Assembly (NCBI GenBank): GCA_045650025.1
Contig: JAZRQR010000141.1
Location: 1-11,758, forward strand
DNA: 11,758 nt
Source: SVQP01 sp045650025
GTDB lineage: Bacteria > Bacillota > Clostridia > Oscillospirales > CAG-272
Reading direction: 5' to 3'
Shown one piece after another: positions 4,886 to 11,758 of this stretch (positions within the stretch are counted from its first letter, which is position 1; every line of letters starts with the position of its first letter). Made by a program: the position numbers and the translations under genes. Below the pieces are notes generated by a model. It had not been told where the DNA came from. It saw only the letters and a list, made by a program, of their open reading frames with translations, and searched no databases.

Positions 4886-6517
4886 ATGAAGCTGGAACAA
4901 TCTTGTCGTAAAAAGAAACGAATTGCGCATAAGCCCTTTTCCATGCGGTTTCGTTTTTTGACAACTATCATAATCGCGATGTTTGCCGTTACGATCTGTA
5001 TCGGCGGATTGTGCATCTATGAGGTAGACCAATACATTCAAGTGCAAGCGCAGGAGTTTGTCAACATCACCTGCTCCAACGAAAGTGCCAAGATCAACGA
5101 TAGCCTTGGCAACATGGAGAAATCGGTAAAGATCATGGAAAGCTACCTGATGGACTTTATTGAAAGCGCAGCGGACATAAAAGACCCCGTTTTTCAGGAA
5201 CAGCTGATCCAGAATGCCGAGCATATGTTTTATGATGTGATCAAGCACACAAGCAACAGCGGCGCGATTGCATACTATTTCAGGCTGAACCCTGAGATCT
5301 CCCACAGTAAAGCAGGCTTGTTCTACAGCAAGCTCAACGGCGGCAACGAATTTATTGCGTTTGATCCGACCGATATTTCCCTTTATGAAAAAGACGACGT
5401 TGAGCACGTTGGATGGTTCTGGCAGCCTTACGAGGCAGGCGAGCCGATCTGGATGGAGCCTTATCACAATCAGAACAACGATATTCTGATGATCTCTTAC
5501 GTCATTCCGATGTATTACGAGGGCACATTCATCGGCGTTGTGGGCATGGACTTTGACTACATCGTGCTGGCAGAGCAGGTGCACGAGCTCCAAATCTACG
5601 ATAACGGCTTTGCTTACCTGGAAAACGACGGCATTGTGGTTTGCAGCGGCGAGCACGATTTTGACCTTTCGACCATTGCAAGCTCCCCGGACTATCTGCG
5701 CGTATCCCAAAGTCTGGTCAACGGCATGACGCTGACCCTTTCGGCAAGCTTTGACGATATTCGCCAGATCCGATACGATATCACCCTGAAAATCATCTTG
5801 GCGGCATCCATTCTGTTCGTTGTGTTTACGCTGATCGCCTTTGTCGTGGTCAAGCGAATTGTGGATCCGCTCAAAAAGCTGACGGATGCTTCGGTCAGAC
5901 TTTCCGGCGGCGATTACAGCGTGGAATTTGAACGCAGTAATACCTATGAGCTGGATCTTTTAAGCGAAGAGTTTGAAGATATGGCAAAGCGCTTGTACGA
6001 ACGAGAGTCACTTTTGGTTCGATCCGCCAACTTTGACTCCCTGACGGGATTGCAAAACATGACCTCCTATAGGTCCTGGATCACGGAATTTGCCGAGCAG
6101 CTGGAGCAGACGCGATCCGACTTTGGCGTTGTGATGCTGGATCTGAACAACCTCAAGGAAACAAACGACGAATACGGACACGAGGTGGGCAACGCGCTGA
6201 TCATCACGTCCGCCAAGATCATTGCCGACGTGTTCCGCGAAAGCCCGACCTTCCGCATGGGCGGCGACGAATTTTTGGTGATCCTGCAAGGGGACGAGCT
6301 GGCACAGCACGAAACGCTGCTGGCACGGTTGGAAAAGACTTGCGCAGAGACCTTCGTCGACGAGGACGCGCAGATCCCCGTGAGCATTGCGGTTGGCTTT
6401 GCCCGATTTGATCCCAGCATCGATACCTGCTTCAAGGACGTTACAAGACGCGCCGATGCCGCAATGTACGAAAACAAACGCAACAGCAAAAACGAGAATT
6501 CGGTTTGCAAAGTCTGA
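4886..6517 (+). CDS. membrane diguanylate cyclase (dCache-HAMP-GGDEF)
   Basis: A 543-residue protein that makes cyclic di-GMP from two GTP. The start is ATG 4886, after AAGGAAG; an in-frame ATG at 4850 has no ribosome binding site. A basic N-terminus is followed by helix 1 (about 23-45), an extracellular dCache-type sensor (about 46-299, with WFWQPYEAGEPIWMEPY and IGVVGMDFDYIVL), helix 2 (about 301-323), HAMP (about 324-376) and GGDEF (about 383-535). Catalytic features are intact: DLNNLKETNDEYGHEVGN (419-436) with metal-ligand Asp419, and GGDEF at 459-463. The inhibitory I-site RxxD is absent: the positions 9 and 6 before GGDEF are Phe450 and Ser453. The domain-start motif is degenerate (FDSLTGLQNM). 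The sensor ligand is unknown. It is expressed alone, between its own promoter and a terminator. Confidence 0.93.
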   Translation: MKLEQSCRKKKRIAHKPFSMRFRFLTTIIIAMFAVTICIGGLCIYEVDQYIQVQAQEFVNITCSNESAKINDSLGNMEKSVKIMESYLMDFIESAADIKDPVFQEQLIQNAEHMFYDVIKHTSNSGAIAYYFRLNPEISHSKAGLFYSKLNGGNEFIAFDPTDISLYEKDDVEHVGWFWQPYEAGEPIWMEPYHNQNNDILMISYVIPMYYEGTFIGVVGMDFDYIVLAEQVHELQIYDNGFAYLENDGIVVCSGEHDFDLSTIASSPDYLRVSQSLVNGMTLTLSASFDDIRQIRYDITLKIILAASILFVVFTLIAFVVVKRIVDPLKKLTDASVRLSGGDYSVEFERSNTYELDLLSEEFEDMAKRLYERESLLVRSANFDSLTGLQNMTSYRSWITEFAEQLEQTRSDFGVVMLDLNNLKETNDEYGHEVGNALIITSAKIIADVFRESPTFRMGGDEFLVILQGDELAQHETLLARLEKTCAETFVDEDAQIPVSIAVGFARFDPSIDTCFKDVTRRADAAMYENKRNSKNENSVCKV

Positions 6518-6533
6518 CCCATTTCAATATTAT

Positions 6534-6563
6534 AAAAGGCACTTCGCATGAAGTGCCTTTTTT
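6534..6563 (+). terminator. intrinsic terminator of the diguanylate cyclase gene
   Basis: The perfect stem AAAAGGCACTTC (6534-6545) pairs with GAAGTGCCTTTT (6550-6561) around GCAT and is followed by a T-run. It starts 17 bases after the stop codon. Confidence 0.93.
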
Positions 6564-6590
6564 GTGCTTACGAGGCTTTTGCGGCATTCA

Positions 6591-6619
6591 TTGACAAAAC
6601 CTCAAAATTGTGCTATCAT
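6591..6619 (+). promoter_or_regulatory. promoter of the NERD gene and probably the UroD-like gene
   Basis: TTGACA (6591-6596), a 17-base spacer, then TATCAT (6614-6619) with TGC before it. It rules out the in-frame ATG at 6548, which lies upstream of the promoter and inside the previous terminator. Confidence 0.82.
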
Positions 6620-6652
6620 ACAGTTAAAACTCTACAAAGAAGGATAGGCAAT

Positions 6653-8071
6653 ATGAGCAACAACGAAACTCAGCGTTCCTCTATGGATGTCATATATCAA
6701 AGTCTTACAAATGTCAACATTGGCGAGCAAATTGACGAATGGGATGCCCGCGGCAAGGGGTATTATGGAGAATATTTGCTTTTCTCGGAACTCTATAACT
6801 GTATTCCCGGCTGCTCCAAAATCCTAATGAATTTGCAAATTCCTTCTGAGAATGGCAGAACAACGGAGATTGATTTGCTTTTGATCCATGAAACCGGTTT
6901 ATATGTGTTTGAAGCAAAGCATTACAAGAGCATCATTTATGGAAAAATGGATGATACGCAATGGACGCAATATTTCAAAACTGCTGAAAACCAGCCATTC
7001 CCCAATCCGGTCTTACAAAACTGTTGGCATATTGAGCAATTGCGCAAGCTGATCCCCAACTGTCCGACCCATTCTTTTATTGTTTTCACCAACCGTGAAT
7101 GTGAGCTAAAAGTAACCGGTAATTTACCAAACACCACCTTATGTAAACAATCGGCGTTGTGCAAGCACTTCGGAGAAATTTCTCGTCATTCGCCACCTGT
7201 ACTAAACATAAAGGAAATTGACGATATCTTTGTTGCGCTTAAAATCTATTCCCCTATGCAAGATGTCAAATTGGAGTACGAAGATAGTAAAACAATTGAC
7301 TTTTACCAGTACATTGAAATGATGAACAACTTCCATAACACCCAAAAAACAGTACTGGAACACAATTATAAAATCAAAGAAGAGAAATTAACGCAACAGT
7401 TCGCTGCTAAGGAAAAAGCAAGCAAAGCAAAAATGAGAAAGCTCAACTTTCTCACTATTGGGGTCTGCATTGTAATCATCCTTCTCATATGCACGCTAAC
7501 ATTCGGCATAACTGCATTGGCTACATCCGTTGCAAGTACCAACGTCGCCGAGCACCAACAAAAAGTGGAGGAATATCAAAAGCTCATGGAGCAATACAGG
7601 GATGATGCTAGTACCTCACAAGCAGAGTTACAGAAATTTATGCAGAAATGGGAAGTCGTCACCGATTTCCAAATTGACGGAGAAAAGCTCAAATCCAACT
7701 ATGTTACGGTAGATTCCGTGAATATAACGAACTCTGTGGATTTCGATGATGTAGTATATCTCTCTTTTGCCATTACTCATAACGGAGAAGATTTTTACGT
7801 TTTGATTGATAAATCATCCATGTTCACGGTTGTCTTGAAGGACGGAAGGGTCATTGAAACACCCTGTTATAGCAATTACTATAGTTATTCACTCGGATAC
7901 TCACAGGCTTTGAAAACCTTAAAAGTTGACAAGGTGGAATTTAGTGGGTTCAGCGCAGAAGATATTGCCCTCGTTAAAATGACCCACATGCAAATCAAGC
8001 GGATCAAGTATGTTTACAATGAAACGCCCTTACTGACAGATTACGAAATCATACTCTACGAATCAAAGTAA
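6653..8071 (+). CDS. membrane-anchored NERD-domain protein (predicted nuclease-like)
   Basis: A 472-residue protein starting at ATG 6653 after AGAAGGAT (6638-6645). Residues 35-135 match the NERD (nuclease-related) domain: GYYGEYLL with Glu40, TEIDLLLI with Asp74, VFEAKHY with Glu87 and Lys89, then NPVLQNCWHIEQL. The Glu, Asp and Glu-x-Lys spacing is that of the PD-(D/E)xK restriction-nuclease fold, so the active site appears intact. A charged helical stretch (about 225-264) leads to one transmembrane helix (about 267-290), then a predicted coiled coil (about 297-332) and a C-terminal beta-rich domain (about 335-472) that I do not recognise. The NERD end is basic-flanked and probably cytoplasmic, with the coiled coil and C-terminus outside. 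NERD proteins are widespread and mostly uncharacterised. AT-rich codon use differs sharply from the gene that follows, 19 bases on, which suggests insertion or transfer. Confidence 0.85.
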   Translation: MSNNETQRSSMDVIYQSLTNVNIGEQIDEWDARGKGYYGEYLLFSELYNCIPGCSKILMNLQIPSENGRTTEIDLLLIHETGLYVFEAKHYKSIIYGKMDDTQWTQYFKTAENQPFPNPVLQNCWHIEQLRKLIPNCPTHSFIVFTNRECELKVTGNLPNTTLCKQSALCKHFGEISRHSPPVLNIKEIDDIFVALKIYSPMQDVKLEYEDSKTIDFYQYIEMMNNFHNTQKTVLEHNYKIKEEKLTQQFAAKEKASKAKMRKLNFLTIGVCIVIILLICTLTFGITALATSVASTNVAEHQQKVEEYQKLMEQYRDDASTSQAELQKFMQKWEVVTDFQIDGEKLKSNYVTVDSVNITNSVDFDDVVYLSFAITHNGEDFYVLIDKSSMFTVVLKDGRVIETPCYSNYYSYSLGYSQALKTLKVDKVEFSGFSAEDIALVKMTHMQIKRIKYVYNETPLLTDYEIILYESK

Positions 8072-8090
8072 CCCACATATGAGGTGAATT

Positions 8091-9161
8091 ATGTACACGG
8101 AACGATTTCGCGCGACCCTTGCCGAATATGAGAAATTTTGGGAGCGCAAGAACACCGCGCGCCCCATTCTGAACATGACCTGCGGCAAGCCCGGTTCCAC
8201 CCCTTACCCTGCGCCCACGTCGCTGGAGCAGCAATGGCTGGATCCCGAATACCGCTACAACGCCTACAAGCACAATACCGCCAACACCGAATTGATTGCC
8301 GAGGGCATTCCCTGCCACTTTGCCAATTTCGGTCCCGGTATGCTCTCTGCCTGCATTGGCGGCGATTTCAAGCTCAATCCCCGTACCGTGTGGCTGGATA
8401 GCAAGCAGGTGATCAAGGATTGGGAGAATCCACCCACCATTGCCTTTGACGAGCAAAGCACGCTTTGGCAGAGCCTTGTGCGTGAGCAGGAGCTCTTTGC
8501 GCGCGACCCCGAAGCTGCCTTCTCCATGACCGACATTGGCGGCGTTATGGACGTGCTGGCATCGCTGCGCGGCACGCAGGATCTGCTTTACGACCTGTAC
8601 GACTACCCCGAGCAGCTCAAGGAATTCACCGCACAGATCAAGGAGGTCTGGAAGTGCGTGTTTGACCGGCAGGTTGAAACGCTGCGCGCGGCAAATCTGC
8701 CCTATAACAGCTGGATGAACATTCCCTCGGCAAAGCCATGGTATCCCATCCAATGCGATTTTTGCTACATGATCTCCCCTGCGCAGTTTGCCGAGTTCAT
8801 TCTGCCCGACATCATCGATCAGGTCAATTACATGGATCGCTCGATCTATCACCTGGACGGCGTGGGCGAGCTGCCGCATCTGGATATGCTGCTGGACATT
8901 CCGGGGCTGAGCGGCATTCAATGGACGCCGGGCGCCAACTGCGAGCCCTTGTGGGATGAGAAATGGTTTGACATTTACCGCAAGATCCAGGATAAACACA
9001 AGAATTTGGTGCTGCTGGGCGGCATTCACGAGGGCGATATGGCGGGTGCGGAGCGTCTGATCAAGTCGCTTGACCCCACCGGGCTCTATATCAAATGCTG
9101 GAGCTCCACGCGCGAAAAGGGTGAAGAGATGGTGGAGACCATTGCCCGCTGGTGCGAGTGA
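8091..9161 (+). CDS. UroD/methyltransferase-superfamily protein
   Basis: A 356-residue protein starting at ATG 8091 after GAGGTGA (8081-8087). The C-terminal half matches the uroporphyrinogen decarboxylase/cobamide methyltransferase superfamily: Asp-rich YHLDGVGELPHLD (253-265), a GIQWTPG strand (275-281), GGIHEGD (310-316) and LYIKCWSS (332-339). In corrinoid methyltransferases such as MtaA/MtbA, zinc is held by His-x-Cys plus a distal Cys. Here the pair is His254 and Asp256, and the distal Cys336 is plausible, so metal binding may be altered. The N-terminal UroD signature and haem genes are absent, so true haem synthesis is unlikely. Such orphan members are common in gut clostridia, often near carbohydrate genes; their substrates are unknown. 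It lacks a visible promoter of its own and is probably read from 6591 together with the NERD gene. Confidence 0.78.
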   Translation: MYTERFRATLAEYEKFWERKNTARPILNMTCGKPGSTPYPAPTSLEQQWLDPEYRYNAYKHNTANTELIAEGIPCHFANFGPGMLSACIGGDFKLNPRTVWLDSKQVIKDWENPPTIAFDEQSTLWQSLVREQELFARDPEAAFSMTDIGGVMDVLASLRGTQDLLYDLYDYPEQLKEFTAQIKEVWKCVFDRQVETLRAANLPYNSWMNIPSAKPWYPIQCDFCYMISPAQFAEFILPDIIDQVNYMDRSIYHLDGVGELPHLDMLLDIPGLSGIQWTPGANCEPLWDEKWFDIYRKIQDKHKNLVLLGGIHEGDMAGAERLIKSLDPTGLYIKCWSSTREKGEEMVETIARWCE

Positions 9162-9169
9162 CATCCATA

Positions 9170-9221
9170 CAATCCAAGTTGCAAAGGCTGCTTCCCGACC
9201 GGGGGGCAGCCTTTTGGATTG
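9170..9221 (+). terminator. intrinsic terminator after the UroD-like gene
   Basis: The nine-base stem AAAGGCTGC (9183-9191) pairs with GCAGCCTTT (9206-9214). Inside, CCC can pair with GGG. Outside, CAATCCAA (9170-9177) pairs with TTGGATTG (9214-9221), sharing one T with the inner stem. The T-run is short (four T). Confidence 0.75.
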
Positions 9222-9263
9222 CGTGAAATGTCTTTGCTCCCGCATAATTTTTACAAAAACTCC

Positions 9264-9292
9264 TTGCCTTGGTACAAGTTGCATGCTATAAT
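9264..9292 (+). promoter_or_regulatory. promoter of enolase
   Basis: TTGCCT (9264-9269, weak -35), a 17-base spacer, and consensus TATAAT (9287-9292) with TGC before it. The predicted start near 9299 places an earlier in-frame ATG (9269) upstream of transcription and supports ATG 9332. Confidence 0.78.
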
Positions 9293-9331
9293 GAAATCGG
9301 AACATTATTCCACATGAAAGGAATTACACAT

Positions 9332-10636
9332 ATGCAGACTATATACAACATTGCGTCGGTACACGGACGCGAAATTCTGGACTCCCGCGGTAATCCCACC
9401 GTAGAGGTGGACGTCATTTTAGAGTGCGGTGCCACGGGGCGTGCCTCGGTTCCCTCGGGCGCATCCACCGGCATTTACGAGGCTTACGAGCTGCGCGACG
9501 GTGACAAGACGCGCTATCTTGGCAAGGGTGTTTTGCGTGCGGTCGAGGCGGTCAATACCCAAATTGCCGCTGCGCTGCAGGGCAAGGACGCCACGCACCA
9601 GCAGGAAATTGACAAGCTGCTCATCGAACTGGACGGCACGCCCAACAAGAGCCGTCTGGGCGCGAACGCCATTCTCGGCACCTCGCTTGCCTGCGCCAAG
9701 GCAGCTGCCGCTGCGCTGGGTCTTCCCCTTTACCGCTACGTGGGCAACGAGAATTCGCACGTGCTGCCCGTTCCCATGATGAACATCCTCAACGGCGGTG
9801 CGCACGCGACCAACAACGTGGACATTCAGGAATTTATGATCATGCCTGTCTCGGCTACCACCTGGAGCGAGGCAATGCGCCGCTGTGCCGAGGTGTTCCA
9901 TACCCTGAAAGCCGTGCTCAAGCAGCACAACATTCCCGTAACCGGTGTAGGTGACGAGGGCGGATACGCCCCCATGCTGCAAAAGGACGAGGACGCGCTT
10001 GCTATGATCGTGGCGGCAATCGATCAGGCAGGCTACACCCCCGGCAAGGATTTCAAGATCGCCATTGACGCCGCCTCCTCCGAATGGTTTGACGAGCAGC
10101 TGGACGCCTACCGCCTGCCCAAGGCAGACCGCGTGCTTTCCAAGCAGCAGATGGTGGACATGTGGCTGGACTTTGCCGACAAATACCCCATCATTTCCTT
10201 GGAGGATGGCATGGGCGAGACCGACTGGGAGGGCTGGGACATGCTCACGCGTGCGCTCGGTGACCGCGTTCAGCTGGTGGGGGATGACCTGTTTGTGACC
10301 AATACCAAGCTGCTTTCCGAAGGTATTGCACGCGGCATTGGCAATTCGATCCTGATCAAGGTCAACCAGATAGGCACTTTGACCGAAACCTTAGAGGCAA
10401 TTGAAATGGCACGCGCAGCGGGATATACCGCCATTGTCTCGCACCGCTCGGGCGAAACCGAGGACACTACCATTGCGGACATTGTAGTCGCAGTCAACGC
10501 AGGACAGATCAAGACCGGTGCGCCCAGCCGCAGCGACCGCGTGGCAAAATACAACCAGCTGCTGCGCATTGAAGAGCAGCTTGGAAAGCTCGCCGAATTC
10601 CCCGGCATGCGTGCCTTTTACAACCTGAAATCCTGA
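9332..10636 (+). CDS. eno: enolase (phosphopyruvate hydratase)
   Basis: A 434-residue enolase, the normal family length, converting 2-phosphoglycerate to phosphoenolpyruvate in cytoplasmic glycolysis. ATG 9332 follows AAAGGA (9317-9322). All expected sites are present: mobile loop VPSGASTG (40-47), NGGAHATNNVDIQEFM (154-169), GVGDEGGYAP with the acid Glu209 (205-214), magnesium ligands Asp246 (IDAASSEW), Glu291 (LEDGM) and Asp318 (GDDLFVTN), the base Lys343 in ILIKVNQIGT (340-349), His371 in SHRSGETED (370-378), and Lys394 (IKTGAPSRSDR). It stands alone here rather than in a gap-pgk-tpi-pgm cluster. No convincing terminator follows, so the transcript probably enters the GH43 remnant. Confidence 0.98.
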   Translation: MQTIYNIASVHGREILDSRGNPTVEVDVILECGATGRASVPSGASTGIYEAYELRDGDKTRYLGKGVLRAVEAVNTQIAAALQGKDATHQQEIDKLLIELDGTPNKSRLGANAILGTSLACAKAAAAALGLPLYRYVGNENSHVLPVPMMNILNGGAHATNNVDIQEFMIMPVSATTWSEAMRRCAEVFHTLKAVLKQHNIPVTGVGDEGGYAPMLQKDEDALAMIVAAIDQAGYTPGKDFKIAIDAASSEWFDEQLDAYRLPKADRVLSKQQMVDMWLDFADKYPIISLEDGMGETDWEGWDMLTRALGDRVQLVGDDLFVTNTKLLSEGIARGIGNSILIKVNQIGTLTETLEAIEMARAAGYTAIVSHRSGETEDTTIADIVVAVNAGQIKTGAPSRSDRVAKYNQLLRIEEQLGKLAEFPGMRAFYNLKS

Positions 10637-10655
10637 CGCTTCTCTGTTTTTATTT

Positions 10656-10841
10656 CATCTTCGGAGGACAGCTGCAGACGGTAGCGTTTGGATGATCTAC
10701 CACGCAAATCTCCGGTCCGGTACAGGCTTGGAGGGACGCTCGGTGTGGATCTCCCCCGTGACCTTTGATGCAGACGGCAATCCCGTTTTCGGAAAACCGC
10801 AAAAGACGGTGCAGCTACCGGTGCTTGATAAAAACGAATAA
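10656..10841 (+). pseudogene. GH43 glycosidase, C-terminal remnant
   Basis: One open frame runs from just after a stop at 10626-10628 to TAA at 10839-10841. Its product reads ADGSVWMIYHANL, then GLEGRSVWISPVTFDADG and NPVFGKP. This is the usual C-terminal end of glycoside hydrolase family 43 (arabinofuranosidase/xylosidase) catalytic domains: a YHA motif, an Arg near the end, then aromatic and DG-x-P-x-x-G. The rest of the roughly 300-residue domain, including the catalytic Asp and Glu, is missing. The only ATG (10692) lies inside the conserved motif and has no ribosome binding site. Homology is clear from about 10674, and the left edge is uncertain. It is best read as the tail of a gene lost by deletion or rearrangement next to enolase. 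Confidence 0.7.
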
Positions 10842-10897
10842 TTTCGAATTTTTCTGAAACCGCGCGAATTTTTGACCTGCCGGATTGTTATATATCC

Positions 10898-10926
10898 TTG
10901 ACAGGGCATTTTACCCATGTGATACT
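10898..10926 (+). promoter_or_regulatory. promoter of the DUF4234-like gene
   Basis: TTGACA (10898-10903), a 17-base spacer, then GATACT (10921-10926) with TG at 10918-10919. It lies inside the longer open frame from 10885 and excludes that start. Confidence 0.8.
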
Positions 10927-10956
10927 AAATGTTACAAACCGAAAGGAGCATTCCCC

Positions 10957-11421
10957 ATGGCATATCCTTACAACCTCGACTACGAAGCCGCTTCCATGGA
11001 AAAATCACACAAGGAACCGGTGCTCAAGACTGACAGACAAATGTGGAAGCTGATGCTTCTGACCTTTCTGACCTGCGGTATTTACAGCATTCTGTTCTTC
11101 ATCCCCTTCTCTTTTGACATTGACAAGGTTGCGCCCAAGCGCGACGGTGGCAAAACATTCAATTTCCTGTTTGCTTACCTCATTGGTATGGTTACCGGCT
11201 CTATTGCGATCTTGGTGTGGTTCTACCACATCACCGAGCGTGTGGAAGAGGCGCTGCTTGAGCGCGGCTTTGACGATTCGGTCATCAGCATGAGCGATTT
11301 CTGGCTGTGGTACGTGCTGGGCTCGCTGATCTTGGTCGGCCCGTTTGTCTACTTCCATAAGCTTTGCAAAGCAATGAACATGCTCTGCGAGGACTTCAAC
11401 GAGAAGAACCAGGCAAAGTAA
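10957..11421 (+). CDS. small DUF4234-like membrane protein
   Basis: A 154-residue protein starting at ATG 10957 after AAAGGAG (10942-10948). After a hydrophilic N-terminus, residues 28-49 give MWKLMLLTFLTCGIYSILFF, the TxGIYxxxxF hallmark of DUF4234-type proteins. Two further helices lie at about 68-90 and 115-135, with charged segments DKVAPKRDGGK and ERVEEALLERG between them. The function of this family is not known. It has no partner gene: its own promoter lies upstream and a strong terminator follows. Confidence 0.8.
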   Translation: MAYPYNLDYEAASMEKSHKEPVLKTDRQMWKLMLLTFLTCGIYSILFFIPFSFDIDKVAPKRDGGKTFNFLFAYLIGMVTGSIAILVWFYHITERVEEALLERGFDDSVISMSDFWLWYVLGSLILVGPFVYFHKLCKAMNMLCEDFNEKNQAK

Positions 11422-11426
11422 TCCAT

Positions 11427-11456
11427 ATAAAAAAGGGGCTTGCGCCCCTTTTTTAT
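11427..11456 (+). terminator. intrinsic terminator after the DUF4234-like gene
   Basis: The perfect 13-base stem ATAAAAAAGGGGC (11427-11439) pairs with GCCCCTTTTTTAT (11444-11456) around TTGC, and six T close the stem. It starts six bases after the stop codon and is symmetric enough to work in both directions. Confidence 0.93.
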
Positions 11457-11500
11457 GCGCACGTTTTGGAACGGACGGCTATAAAAATCTGCGTAGGATA

Positions 11501-11529
11501 TTGTAAATTCCCGTTCCGTATGCTATACT
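11501..11529 (+). promoter_or_regulatory. promoter of the Gfo/Idh/MocA gene
   Basis: TTGTAA (11501-11506), a 17-base spacer, then TATACT (11524-11529) with TGC before it. The predicted leader is about 20 bases. Confidence 0.75.
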
Positions 11530-11555
11530 AAAAGAAAAATACATGGGGGGTTCTT

Positions 11556-11758
11556 ATGAAAACAGCAATCTACGGTGTTTGGCACGTGCACGCGCCCGAT
11601 TATACCAGAACGGCACAGAAATTCGGCGAGGTGATCGGCTTTTACGAGCCGGACGATGCGCTTGCTGCTGCCTTCGCCGCACATTTTGATATTCCGCGCT
11701 TTGCCAGTGCCCGGGAGCTTTTGGCAAGTGATGCTGAGGGCGTGATCGTGTGCTCTGC
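11556..11758 (+). CDS. Gfo/Idh/MocA-family oxidoreductase, N-terminus only
   Basis: The first 67 codons of a gene that leaves the window. ATG 11556 follows a G-only ribosome binding site (GGGGGG, 11545-11550), which can pair with the anti-Shine-Dalgarno only with G-U wobble. The product begins MKTAIYGVWHVHAPDY and continues with VIGFYEPDD, IPRFASARELL and GVIVCS. This is the Rossmann pattern of NAD(P)-dependent sugar dehydrogenases of the Gfo/Idh/MocA family: strand, turn, second strand ending near an acidic residue, then the EGVIVCS strand. The usual GxGxxG turn is replaced by GVWHVHAP, as in some subfamilies of clostridial sugar oxidoreductases. The substrate cannot be judged from this part. 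Confidence 0.82.
   Translation, partial: MKTAIYGVWHVHAPDYTRTAQKFGEVIGFYEPDDALAAAFAAHFDIPRFASARELLASDAEGVIVCS

Noticed and set aside
8049..9305. Long minus-strand open frame of 418 codons
   Set aside because: It is antisense to the UroD-like gene and crosses its terminator and the enolase promoter. It has no recognisable domain or ribosome binding site.
10885..10956. 24-residue N-terminal extension of the DUF4234-like protein
   Set aside because: The promoter and ribosome binding site both lie within this stretch, so translation must start at 10957.

Overview
The window looks like a chromosomal segment of an uncultured, moderate-GC Firmicute, most likely a gut-type clostridium. The evidence is the AGGAGG-type ribosome binding sites, the TTGACA-17-TGnTATAAT promoters, intrinsic terminators with T-runs, a tRNA-Cys with encoded CCA, and a gene mix of GH99-like, GH43, UroD-like and Gfo/Idh proteins. 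This placement is inference; no taxonomic marker was compared.

Layout, all supported genes on the + strand. 1-423: no gene, but dispersed palindromic repeats. 484-2571: GH99/WbsX-like carbohydrate-active protein with its own promoter and terminator. 2759-2832: tRNA-Cys(GCA) with promoter and terminator. 3103-4524: AT-rich XRE-type regulator fused to a five-helix membrane region. It lies between inverted copies of the sequence that follows the tRNA. 4525-4885: a perfect hairpin, a tRNA-3'-end-like remnant, more palindromes, and a promoter with a structured leader. 4886-6517: dCache-HAMP-GGDEF diguanylate cyclase. 6653-8071: AT-rich, membrane-anchored NERD-domain (predicted nuclease) protein. 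8091-9161: UroD/methyltransferase-superfamily protein starting 19 bases downstream. 9332-10636: enolase. About 10656-10841: decayed C-terminal end of a GH43 glycosidase. 10957-11421: small DUF4234-like membrane protein. 11556 to the end: start of a Gfo/Idh/MocA oxidoreductase, cut by the window edge.

The genes are mostly single transcription units. Eight promoters were found, all with an exact 17-base spacer and a TG dinucleotide in the extended -10 position. The only probable operon is NERD plus UroD-like. Carbohydrate use is a loose theme (GH99-like, GH43 remnant, Gfo/Idh, enolase), and two sensory or regulatory membrane proteins (XRE-membrane and diguanylate cyclase) sit between. The accessory-looking parts are the XRE cassette beside the tRNA and the NERD gene: both are AT-rich against GC-richer neighbours, and both join a cytoplasmic DNA-related domain to a membrane anchor. 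No CRISPR array, transposase, integrase or recognised defence operon is visible.
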